DNA of 64,000 bases from Aquatica leii (lineage: Eukaryota > Arthropoda > Insecta > Coleoptera > Lampyridae), in NCBI GenBank assembly GCA_035610365.1, contig CM069432.1:183877027-183941026 (forward strand), written 5' to 3'. How positions within the stretch are numbered: position 1 is the first letter of the stretch; each line of letters begins with the position of its first letter. Of this stretch, positions 8,682 to 17,935 are shown in pieces. The notes beneath the pieces are model-generated. The model saw only the letters and a list, made by a program, of their open reading frames with translations. It made no database searches and was not told where the DNA came from. Made by a program: the position numbers and the translations under genes.

Positions 8682-9670
8682 ATGTCGTTATTAAGTTTGA
8701 AAAAAAATGACAACAAGCGCATTAATGTCTTGCAGGACATTGTGTTACAAGTAAGTATAATTTTTTATGTTCCTTAATAAATTTTTTTTTTATATAATTT
8801 GCTCAAATTGTATATAATCCATTGATAATTTTTGTAGTCAAGTCTAATCTTATTTTTTTTTTATAGAGTAGTGTCTGTAGCATGCTGCCTCCGCCTCTTG
8901 CACCGATTAACGATCATGTAAGATATTAAAGTTGTTGTTTGTTCTAATTTATAACAATGTTTTATCATTTTACAAGTAATTTAACAATATTTTTGTAGCT
9001 TGAAATAATGATGAATGAGATTTTCGTGGATGGACAAGTAAGTTATTTCATTTGCATTTTGAAATGCAGTTTAATTAATAATTTGTACTGTTATTTTAGG
9101 CGTTTCCAAGTCCTCCGTCTCCTCCACCCCACACTTCCGGGGATAATTCAAAAGTAAATAATTTTTTTCTTTATACTTTCCAATTACTAAATTGCATCCT
9201 TTATTTTGTTTCAGTCGCAAGAGGTGCTTTCTGATAGCGATTGTGTTATGATTATGGAGCCTCACGATGAGCATAAGAAACCACCCTGCAGAGGAAAAAA
9301 CCTAGAAGTGTTAAAAGATCTCTATCGGGGGGAAGAGGATGAGGATGCTCCAAATACATTGGATGGAGACACTCAGGCAAGCGAGGACTTGGATAACGAA
9401 ACAAAAGCAATTGAAGCCGAGAAACAATTTGTGAACAAAATTAAAGAAATTTATAAAAACAATAAAGTAAAATTAAGTGTTAGTGATAGAAAATATAGTG
9501 CGGTGAAGAGACAAGTTGTAGAATTAGAAACGGAAATAAACAAACTAAAGTTAAGATTAGAAGACGCGCAACAACATTGTAGATTAGCGAGTAAGAGAAG
9601 GAAACAATACGTAAACGAAATAAGACAATGTACAGTTTTTAGTAATAGGTTTGGTTTTAGTTTAGATTAG
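8682..9670 (+). CDS. Five-exon gene with acidic and coiled-coil regions, unknown function
   Basis: Exons 8682-8750, 8867-8917, 8999-9037, 9100-9153 and 9215-9670 (23, 17, 13, 18 and 151 codons plus stop) join to a 222-aa protein. Every intron is phase 0 and has a GTAAG/GTAAA donor and a pyrimidine-rich AG acceptor; introns are 61-116 bp. The short exons encode a start segment (MSLLSLKKND), Pro-rich pieces (MLPPPLAP; FPSPPSPPPH) and a Met-rich linker. The last exon has an acidic tract (GEEDEDAP) and a Lys/Leu/Glu heptad region (VVELETEINKLKLRLEDAQQ) that should form a coiled coil, then a basic SKRRKQY patch. No catalytic motif is visible. Its own TATA/initiator and a following AATAAA (about 9748) support a real transcript. 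It could be a dimerising DNA- or RNA-associated factor. I do not recognise a family. Confidence 0.7.
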
Positions 9671-10103
9671 TAATGTAAAGTTTTTATTCATAAGTAGGGG
9701 TTTAATTTAGGTTAGTTTTAAGATTGTAATTTAATGTTTTTAAATATAATAAAAAAATCTAGTTTAATGTATTATCTGTGTCTTCCAAAGAAGATTTCCA
9801 ATGATTTTTTAACATGATAAATCCGCCGTTTGTTTGTAATAAGTTTATTAAATATTCTAAAAGTCTTATAATATTCTAGTAACATTCTATAATTATATAT
9901 AATATAACAATTAAGAAAATTTAACAGTGTTTTAGTTTAAAGTAATTTTTTATATTATTTATTATCTGAATTTATACAGTAACTTTTATTCTTCTCAAAT
10001 AAAAAATATATAGTAATAAAATTTCCAAAACACAAAAATTATCAAATAAGCTTAGTATACTATATTTAAAAAAAAAAAATGTTTTACAAAGTATTATTCA
10101 ATG
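9671..10103. other. AT-rich 3' flank, nothing recognised
   Basis: It contains the AATAAA signal near 9748 for the five-exon gene, then AT-rich sequence with A runs and no coding signal. Confidence 0.6.
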
Positions 10104-10338
10104 TTATTCTTCATCATCGTTTGGAAAGATACTTTTGTTCATTACCGTTGGTTTTTGCAAACATTCATATTTTTTTTTCTTTTTGTCTTTTAAATTATTT
10201 TGTATACTAACTTGATGAAAAATGTTTACCTCCTTGACTTCTAATTATTTCATCAAGGGAACATAGTAAACATTTTTTACCTTCTATGTCCGTCTCCCCC
10301 TTACATTTTGGACAGACAAATTTTACAACTATAGGCAT
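10104..10338 (-). pseudogene. Small zinc-ribbon protein with one frameshift
   Basis: ATG at 10338 opens a frame with two C-x2-C knuckles (FVCPKCKGE and KKCLLCSLDE) that stops at TAG 10209-10207. Another frame, in register after removal of one base near 10212-10230 (the T/A runs), continues through a Lys-rich stretch (KDKKKKKYECLQK) to an acidic end (FPNDDEE) and TAA at 10106-10104. The total of 235 bases is 78 codons plus one, consistent with a single inserted base. A TATATAAA at 10399-10392 and an ACAGTT (A at 10372) form a possible core promoter. The role may be a zinc-ribbon transcription or nucleic-acid factor of the virus-like element. The second half has no ATG and would be missed by ORF callers. 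Confidence 0.5.
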
Positions 10339-10743
10339 GTTGACTTTGAAGCAGTTGGAAGCTTTTTAAACTGTGCAAATAAACTATTGTGTTTATATAT
10401 TTATCAAAACGTGTTGGTCACAAAGTTTATTACTCGTGTTAATTACTTACTAATTTTACTGTTTCCATTGCATTTACTTTTATTGACTTTAAATAGTAAT
10501 TTAATCTTTTTTCTTTTTATAAAATATACATATGTTTTTACAAGTATGATAACACTTGTAATTTTAAAATGAAAAAGCATAATTATTTCAAACATTTATT
10601 GTTCATTTTATTTTTACATTCTTTAAATTCTTAGTGATTTCATACATTTTAATTTTAGTTGATAACTTTTCTAATTCTTTCAAATATAATTTTAACCTTA
10701 GTTTATAATTTCTTTTCATACGCAATTCTTTTTGATTCATTCT
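10339..10743. other. AT-rich intergenic DNA
   Basis: It contains the candidate promoter of the zinc-ribbon gene (10372-10399). The apparent ORF at 10387-10572 is low-complexity hydrophobic AT-rich translation and is not credible. Nothing else is seen. Confidence 0.5.
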
Positions 10744-11049
10744 TCACTGTGGAACAAATTCAATGTTTGTTGTTTGACCAACAGCTCCTCGGCTTACTAG
10801 ATAGATGTGTTTTCCCGAACTAATCACGCTATTAATTTTGTTTATGTCTTCAATAGAAAACTTGTTTATAAATCTTTGTGGTAGAGGTACTTTAAATTCA
10901 CCACATTCCACAATCACTTGTTCCCCAAATTTACCGTCGACTTTACTAAAACCTTTAATTTTATACTGCTCATTGATTGATAGACTTCTTGTACTTACAT
11001 AAGGAACCAAATGAGAAGTTTCGTTCAAGTTTGCAAAAAATGATTCCAT
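10744..11049 (-). CDS. Small ssDNA-binding-like protein (OB-fold-like) of the element
   Basis: Intact 101-codon ORF, ATG at 11049. The order of segments resembles small proteins that recur beside Polinton-like polymerases in arthropod genomes: an N-terminal LSINEQYKIKGF strand, a KFGEQVIVECGEFKVPLPQR core and a SSGKHIYLVSRG segment ending TNIEFVP. The beta-rich pattern with 'Y-x-I-x-G-F ... F-G-x-x-x-V' fits an OB-like ssDNA-binding role in replication, but this is by analogy and not a catalytic signature. It is transcribed towards the zinc-ribbon gene from a TATATAAA at 11134-11127. It marks the rightmost gene of the virus-like island. Confidence 0.55.
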   Translation of the reverse strand: MESFFANLNETSHLVPYVSTRSLSINEQYKIKGFSKVDGKFGEQVIVECGEFKVPLPQRFINKFSIEDINKINSVISSGKHIYLVSRGAVGQTTNIEFVPQ

Positions 11050-11126
11050 CTTAACTTCTTTCTTAAATTTATTAAAACGAATAAAGGTTATTCAAATACT
11101 AATATTAAATCTTCACAAATATCACC

Positions 11127-11153
11127 TTTATATACACACAACAGCATCCCCAC
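11127..11153 (-). promoter_or_regulatory. TATA box and GTGGGGAT site upstream of the ssDNA-binding-like gene
   Basis: Minus-strand TATATAAA at 11134-11127, with GTGGGGAT 12 bases further upstream (11153-11146). The octamer is also found upstream of the CHHC gene (6825-6832). A weak initiator TTAGTAT lies 34 bases downstream of the TATA. Confidence 0.4.
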
Positions 11154-11186
11154 CATCACTACGAACTTCTCCGACAGACTTAGAAC

Positions 11187-11293
11187 CGAGCATACCCGAA
11201 ACAAAACGACTCTTACGACTTATTGCGATTCCCCTACCACCAATACGATATATCTAAATACGAATGCAACTCGAGCATACCCGAAACGAAACG
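11187..11293. repeat. Two direct repeats in a GC-richer end region
   Basis: CGAGCATACCCGAAAC occurs at 11187-11203 and again at 11272-11287, each followed by (A/G)AAACGA, about 84 bases apart. They sit in a balanced-composition block (about 11140-11380) that ends abruptly against AT-rich DNA and may mark the right boundary or terminal repeat of the virus-like element. The other end is outside the window. Confidence 0.4.
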
Positions 11294-11379
11294 ATAGCAA
11301 CGAAACTCCACGATCTCTTACCGATCTTACCCGAGTGATCCAGAACCGGCCTCACTATACTACTTCTGTTAAAACATAC

Positions 11380-13590
11380 GCTAACCTTGACTAAAATTTG
11401 TACTAATAATTAGGTGCTTACACGCCTTGTTTATATTATATTTCCCATTTAAAGGAATCGTGCGATTAAATTTAATTTTAAATAATAAAATTATTTTGTT
11501 TATTTAATTTGTCATTTTAGACATGTATTATCCGTTTTGTCAACATATCTCAAGCTTCAAATAATGTACTATCATCTTTTATTTATTAGTTAAATGTAAA
11601 TGATAATTTTTCAAGACCTTTTAAATCACGCTATTTAAATAATGATTTACGATTTGCAAATTGTTCCCTTTATTTCTACAGTCTTTTACTTCGTTAGCAT
11701 AACAAGCAGTGCTACGTTTAAATTTAATTTAAAGCAAAATTAGAAATATCAATTATATTATTATAATACAAAATTTAAAACATCTTTTTTTCATATTTAA
11801 TTTAAGTTACTGAAGTAACAAATTGAAACTACAATTTACGGTTACAAAAATAGATAAACATTTCTACCGTAATCTACAATCATAAATTTTATCGAACATG
11901 AAAGTAAGTACTAAAAGTGCTTTAAATTGTTTTATGGTTTTAGATTTTACGGGAATTTACAATGTGATCAAAAATTGTTTTATGTACAATTTGAAACAAC
12001 CCTAACTTTCAATGTTGAATTCAAATAAAAATTTATTTAGTAAGTTAACACTTGTGTAAATATTTTACCTCTTAACGTTACGATTATTATAGATTTTGTT
12101 TATGTTAGAAACAGCTGTAAACTGTTAATGTTTGTCAAATATGTTTCGGTGAGAACTTCACGATAAAGTTTTCTATTTACTCTTCTTAAGCAACTAATGA
12201 ATAAAGATAATGTAAATTTCTCTTCGTTTAAATTAATTACTTCCTTTAAGGAAAATTAAAAACGTATTTGCTTTGATTAATTTGTTATACAAAAATTGAA
12301 CAATAACGCATTAATCATTTTAGTATCTAAACAGATTAGCGCTGAAATTCAATGTAACATGAATTGGTTTCAGTGTGGTAATAAAGCAATAAAACAACCG
12401 CAAATGTTTATATTATGTTTGGTACTAAATTAAATTCGATAATATTTCAAAGTTTAATTTAAAACATAATATTCCGTATAATTGTTAAAAACAAATAAAT
12501 AAGTAGTAGGCGATAAATGTGAGTTCGATCCAAACGAAATGTACTTACCTATAGCTAAATTTAATACAAATAATATTTCAAAATTATACAAATAAATGAT
12601 TATATAAATCTAAATAAAAAAGATATATAAGAAAATTTAGTTTATTAAAAGTACATTTTAGTTTATTGCAGTTGAAATAATAGCAAAAAATGCTCCATTT
12701 TGTCAATTCAAAGTGGATAAAAATGAGCCTCGTAGAAGTGATAATTTTTTGTGGTATGTATTTTTATCTGAAAAATCATTTCATATTGTTTCCCTTTGCA
12801 CGTTTTTATCGGTCTTTAATATTCGAAAAGCTTCGTTCGTGATCAGAGTGCGTATTTCCGTATGGTCCAACAATATTCAACCACAAGAGTCTTATTTAAC
12901 TTTAATATATTCAGTTATACAGTGAAAGTGTTAAGAAAACATATGAATTCAGGTAAAGTAAGATGTAAAGTAAAAACTCATTTAAAAAAGAAATTTCAAC
13001 ATTTAGTTTTACTCAATCTAATTTACATTTCTAATTTGGAAGCAACTTTGAAAACAAATTAGAATTGCGTTACGAATTAGCAATTACATCAAAATTCTTT
13101 ACGACATTCGCTTTGTAATTCCAATTTGTTGACACAATGGGGCTGCTTTTATGCTTTTTTGTTTTGATTGCCGTCTTTTAACAGAAGAGATGTCTTATTA
13201 AAACATTTTACTTTTTCTTTTTGCTTGATTAAAGATAATCTTAATTACAACACGCATTCTTTTAAGAAAAAAACAATAAAAAACTGTACAATACAAAATA
13301 TTTTATAAAAGAAATGTGTTTTATTTAAAAACCTTTTTTCTTAATTTCCTCTGTTTATTATATGTTGTTAATTTTAATTCCGTGTTGAAATAAGTAGGTA
13401 AATGCTATAAAAATACAATACTGTATTTATTTTGATTATCTTTCATCGTTTAGTTAATATACACTTTACTAAGTTTTGATATTATTGTATCAATATCTAA
13501 CCAATCAATTTTTTACACTACAAAGAAAACAAATTATGGTTAAGGAATTATTGTGTCTGGTAATGATGTCACAAAATCATTTGTGTCTAG
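11380..13590. other. AT-rich non-coding DNA
   Basis: No convincing coding frame, RNA gene or repeat was found. Short ORFs here (for example near 12713-13062) lack domain patterns. Confidence 0.6.
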
Positions 13591-13599
13591 CGCTCTCCA

Positions 13600-13950
13600 G
13601 TGACAGCTTTTTCGTTTGCATCTTCAAAGAAAAATAAACCAATGATTCAATAATTTTTCTGAAATTATTCTTCACAAATGGCGACAATTTTGTTCGTTGA
13701 CAAATTCATTTAATAAGAATTACGCTTTGTCACTAAAGATGATTTGCCGGTAAAAAACAAACGTCATGTTGTAACAACCAAATTACGAAATTTCTACGTG
13801 CATCATGATCTGTTAACTTTAATTGTTGTGTTAATTGAATTTTGTAAGGATGCAAATCCTTATTTAAAATACGCGAAATAGTCGATGGATGAATGCTTAA
13901 TTCTGGAGAACGTCGTAAAATCGATGTTGAGGTCTTTCAGCAACACTTAA
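13600..13950 (-). mobile_element. Decayed Tc1/mariner (IS630-like) transposase fragment
   Basis: Read on the minus strand from about 13945, the translation has a helix-turn-helix-like segment (RRSPELSIHPSTISRIL), then HPYKIQLTQQLK, then ARRNFVIWLL. After a short gap it has IFSDKA (about 13736-13720), which carries the first catalytic Asp, followed by a stop where 'H-F' is expected and then NEFVNEQNCR. This is the order of insect IS630/Tc1/mariner transposases. Stops and shifts make it a fossil. Neither TIR is found. Confidence 0.7.
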
Positions 13951-14749
13951 AATGTTTATAATTGCAACACAGTGTTCAGAATAGCTATCTCAAATATTAA
14001 AGCAAGTTTACATTCATTTATTTGAATTTATACACAATTATTTATATAATTAATCTAATTAATACTAAAACACAACAAACTAAGACAGCTATAACTAGTC
14101 TATTAACAAAGCCGACCGATGCAAATATGAAATGACGACATTTGTAATGTAACAAGAATGAGACGTATATCTACAATCAGATGGAAAACGCTGACTACCA
14201 AAAATTAAAAAGAAGAAGGGAACAATGGGAGAAGGTTTTAAAGACAACAGAAAGAAATGAGATTATAAGAAGAAATCGCAGAGAAAGAAAACGAATGGAA
14301 AATAAAAAACAACATTTACAAGACAGAAATAAAAATTAGAAGATATGTTGGAGAGACAAAAAAAAACCAAATAGAGAAACAACATAATATTCAAAGGGCT
14401 ACAACTAGATAAGAATTAAGACGTAAAGAGCAAGGTACAAGTACAAAGAACTATAAAAGAAACGTACAAAATAAAAGGAAATAATAGCACACAAGAAAAT
14501 AAAAAAAAATTGAAAAGCAAAAGAATTATAATTGATAATAGCCTAACAACAAAAGAGTTGAATATTCAACAAGAAAAAAGAGAAATAGCTAAGAAAGAAG
14601 AAAAGGCTACAAAAAATTTAAGATAAATAAAATATGGTATGCATAAGATAACTCAAGTAAAGAATTAAAACCAAAAAACTAAAGAAAACAAAACAAAAAG
14701 ATACCTCGGCAAGGAAAAGGACAAGAAATAGGGAAAAACAAAACAAATA

Positions 14750-15450
14750 AAAACAGCAACTTGGAATATAAGGAGCATGCTAGAACCTGGAAAAATAAAT
14801 AACAGAAGAACTACAACCATACCAAATAGATGTAACAGCGATAAAAGAAATAAAATGACAAGAAAAAAATAGTCAAAAAGTACTATAGTTTGCTATACAG
14901 CGGAGAGGAGAAACAAAGGCAAAAAGAAATTGGATTTATAGTGGTGAATTTCTAAAGCAAAATAACACAATTTACACCTGTCAGCGAGAGGAAAGCAATG
15001 ATAAAATTACAAACAGAAAATGACTTTAGTAAGAATCTACGTGCCCATAGAAACATGGGAAAAAGAAGATAAAGAAAAATTCTATGAAGGGTTACAATAT
15101 GTGATTGAAGAAATACCAAGACAATAAGAAATAATTGTATTAGGAGACTTCAACATCCAACTGAGAAGAGAAGATTTTTTAAAAGAAGTACCAGAAAAAC
15201 ATAACACACAAAGTCACACAATGTGCGAATTACCAATAACTGTGAACCTAATGATAATTACTACAAAATTTTAACACTCAAGTAGACACAAAGTGACGTG
15301 GATACATCCAAAGAAGTATGTGAAAGAAGTAACAGACACAAGAACATATAGAAGGGCAAATGGAAACACGGAGCATTATTCAGTAGTGACAATAAAAAAA
15401 AAGAGAATAGAAACAAGGCAAAACAAAACAAAAAGCCAAATACCCAGTAG
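14750..15450 (+). pseudogene. LINE endonuclease (EEP family) remnant
   Basis: Segments in order: TATWNIRSMLEPGK (about 14754-14795), EELQPYQIDVTAIKEIK in a shifted frame, GFIVV, FTPVSERKA, VRIYVP, FYEGLQYVIEEIPRQ, LGDFN (about 15141) and a C-terminal TWIHPKK ... RTYRRANGNTEHYSVV (15299-15390). These match the apurinic-like endonuclease of LINEs. Many frame changes and stops are present. The 62-codon plus-strand ORF at 15293-15481 is its last piece, where the usual SDH motif reads TEH. Confidence 0.7.
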
Positions 15451-16289
15451 AAATCTAGTTGAATATGGAAGCAATAAATAATAAAGAAACACAACAAAGT
15501 ATGAAAAAACTGTATACGGGAATAATGATAAAAAGAGATAAAACAAAGAAGTAAAACAGAACTGGCAGAGGCTTAAAAACAACGCCATCACAGCAACAAA
15601 TAAAACAATAAAAAGCAAAAAAAAGTAAAACAAAAAATAAAGAATGGTTTCAGCTATAATGCCGTCACATAATCGAAAGAAAAAGAAGAGACCAAAGAGC
15701 AATACTAGAATATTAGAAATAGAGAAAAAAATGTATTTAAAAGAAAGAAAAACACGTGCATAAACGAGTCACTACAGGAAATAGAAAAGAAAAATAAGAG
15801 TAATAACATAAAAAACTTCAACAATAAAATATAAAAAAAAACAAGATTTAACTAAAAATTAAAATCAAATTCCTAAAAATAGGTATCGTATATCAACACC
15901 TAAAAAATATGAACACAAAGAAATATGAAAAGATCACTTATGAAATCAACAAAAAATAAAGCAAAGGAGGTAAAATGAAACAAATTAAGCAGAGCAACAA
16001 CAAGTAGAGTAAAAGGAAAAAGAAGTCATTAAAAGACTAAATAACTGCAAATTTTTGAGAAATGTATACCCAACGAATTATTAAAATATGGAAAAAGGAA
16101 GATAGCAAATAACATACACAAACTGATTAAACAGATCTAAAAAAGCGAAACAATACTAAAGGAATAGATAAAAAAATAGTAATCTCAATATACAAAAAAA
16201 GGGAATGCCGCAAATTGCGCCAACTACAGCCGAAATACCCTACTAAATACAAAATATGAGGTGTTCACATATTAGAAAAAACTACAAAT

Positions 16290-16740
16290 AAAAACAGAAA
16301 AAATAATACTACCAACGCGGATTCAGACCGGGAAGAAGCACAACTGATGCATTACAAATTATTATTAAGTATTGGAAAAGCGTACGCTTAGAACATCGAG
16401 CTACACATAGCATTTATTGATTTTAAAACGGGATTAAATTTCGTAGATAGACAAAAGCTGCAACAAAATCTAAAAGAAAAAGAATCTCAAAAAAGGCTGA
16501 TAGGCATGACACTGAAAGGCACAGAAACAGCAGTACAGATAAATAAAACAACAACAGAATATTACAAAATAGACGTAGGACTGAAACAAGGAAACACACT
16601 ATCACCAGTACTGTTTAACTTAATCCCAGAGAAAATAATGCAGAAAATAGGAATACAAAAAACAATGATTAACAAAGGAACCCAAGTTATTGCATATGCG
16701 GACGACGTGACAGTGATCAGCAGGTTAGGCAAATAAATGA
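16290..16740 (+). pseudogene. LINE reverse transcriptase remnant with YADD
   Basis: FRPGRSTTDALQI occurs near 16322-16360, then a broken segment, then an open stretch 16506-16736 with GLKQGNTLSPVLFNL and AYADDVTVIS. YADD (16695-16706) is the catalytic box of non-LTR reverse transcriptases. The frame then degenerates. It belongs to the LINE at 14160-16960. Confidence 0.8.
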
Positions 16741-16960
16741 AGTTGGAGAATAGACAAGGAAGCGAAGGATGCTGACTAAATCAATAAAGGAAAACCAGAA
16801 TATATATGACATATAATAAGAAGCGAGAATAACATGATTTAAAAGTAGAGCAGTATGCTTTTCAGAGAGTAAAAACATTTAACTTGATCGCAAGACCAAC
16901 AGAACCGCAAAAAAGAATTAAAAAGAGTGTGACGTACTAGTTAGAGAAGTGAAAAGAAAA

Positions 16961-17880
16961 AAAAATGAAAATAAGTAGATGTTTGGTTTACCGTTCGGCT
17001 AGCTTTGCCGCAAATGGTCGTGGATCAGTAGTTCCAAATAAAGATACACTTGTGGTAAGCCCAGTGCTCTGTGCGCTACCTTTTCTTACGTAAGAATAAC
17101 GTATCGAATGTCTGGGTTAGAGAAATAATGCAACCATAAATACGTTTATAGCGACTCAAACTGGATAGTAAGAATAGATTCCTTCCAGCCGTTGACATGC
17201 AGCAGATTACAGCCAACGTAAATTCTTCGCCTGTCCTTCTGCAAAATTTAATACTGAAGCGGCCACCATACTCAGATAACGGTTGGTTTAAAAGGATTAC
17301 CATCCCGCACCATCCAAGAGATCGAGACAAGAACGAAAAAGCTAAAATAACAAGAATTTGTTGATAACTCACATCCCTTTTTACACGTGCGACTACTAAC
17401 CTAAATATGAGCCGGGTAGAAAAATACGTGTATGTGGTTAGTTACCACTCGCCACTCAGCATTATTTAGCTCGGATTCTACAAAAAAAAATCATCTATCA
17501 ACTCGATGTAGATGCACGCCAAAATTTCATTTCTTTACTGAACTCTTTTTTGGTTCGTAAACCTACACACCGTACGCTGTACGTGACAAAACCAAAATGG
17601 TACGGCAGGAAATACTTCTGCAAAGATGGAATACGCTTGCGCCGGTTGTTAATACGTAAATCAAATGAGAATTATTTAAGGCCAAGCTATTTTACCTCGG
17701 TGCCGGCAAAGTTGCCTATCCTTCAGCCGGAATAATACCACATTGCGAATTTACACGTTACAAAAGAATAGGAAAAAAAAACAAAGCATATTACGCAAAT
17801 AAGACAGTTTTCAAAAGAAGAACTACAAAAATTTAAAAAGGAAATATTAAAAAAACATTTTATGGTCGCAAAAAAAGACA
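16961..17880. other. Balanced-composition block after the LINE, unidentified
   Basis: Base composition changes abruptly from A-rich to nearly balanced (about 16980-17760). Short open stretches exist (for example 17550-17735 plus strand, with KPKWYGRKYFCKDGIRLRRL) but I recognise no domain. It could be a LINE 3' region or a separate insertion. Confidence 0.4.
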
Positions 17881-17896
17881 AGGACTGTAATCCTCC

Positions 17897-17930
17897 GGTT
17901 TAGCTCAGCTCACGGTAGAGTATTGGCATC
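17897..17930 (+). other. tRNA-like A-box fragment
   Basis: TAGCTCAG...GGTAGAG...TTGG at about 17901-17927 resembles the 5' half of a tRNA or the head of a tRNA-derived SINE. No B box or 3' half follows within 80 bases, so it is not a tRNA gene. Confidence 0.3.
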
Positions 17931-17935
17931 GATTT

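Larger units (their letters stand above)
14160..16960 (+). mobile_element. A-rich non-LTR retrotransposon (LINE, RTE/Jockey-like) remnant
   Basis: About 2.8 kb of strongly A-rich plus-strand sequence containing degraded endonuclease then reverse-transcriptase segments in the right order, broken by many stops and shifts. The 5' 600 bases give Lys/Arg/Glu-rich translations. The endonuclease type (TWNIRSMLEPGK start) is that of LINE fragments often annotated as 'craniofacial development protein 2-like' in insects. No poly(A) tail or target duplication could be placed. The antisense ORFs at 15261-15702 are artefacts of this composition. Confidence 0.75.

Noticed and set aside
10387-10572. 61-aa hydrophobic ORF, plus strand
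   Set aside because: Compositional Leu/Phe/Ile translation of AT-rich DNA, overlapping the candidate promoter of the zinc-ribbon gene.
12510-12530. B-box-like GAGTTCGATCC suggesting a tRNA
   Set aside because: No A box, acceptor stem or anticodon arm within tRNA distance.
15261-15702. Two hydrophobic minus-strand ORFs (78 and 108 aa) that look like membrane proteins
   Set aside because: They are antisense to the A-rich LINE; the Phe/Leu-rich translation follows from T-rich codons.
17550-17735. 61-aa basic ORF in the balanced block
   Set aside because: No family pattern, no promoter and no splice signals; kept only as part of an unassigned block.
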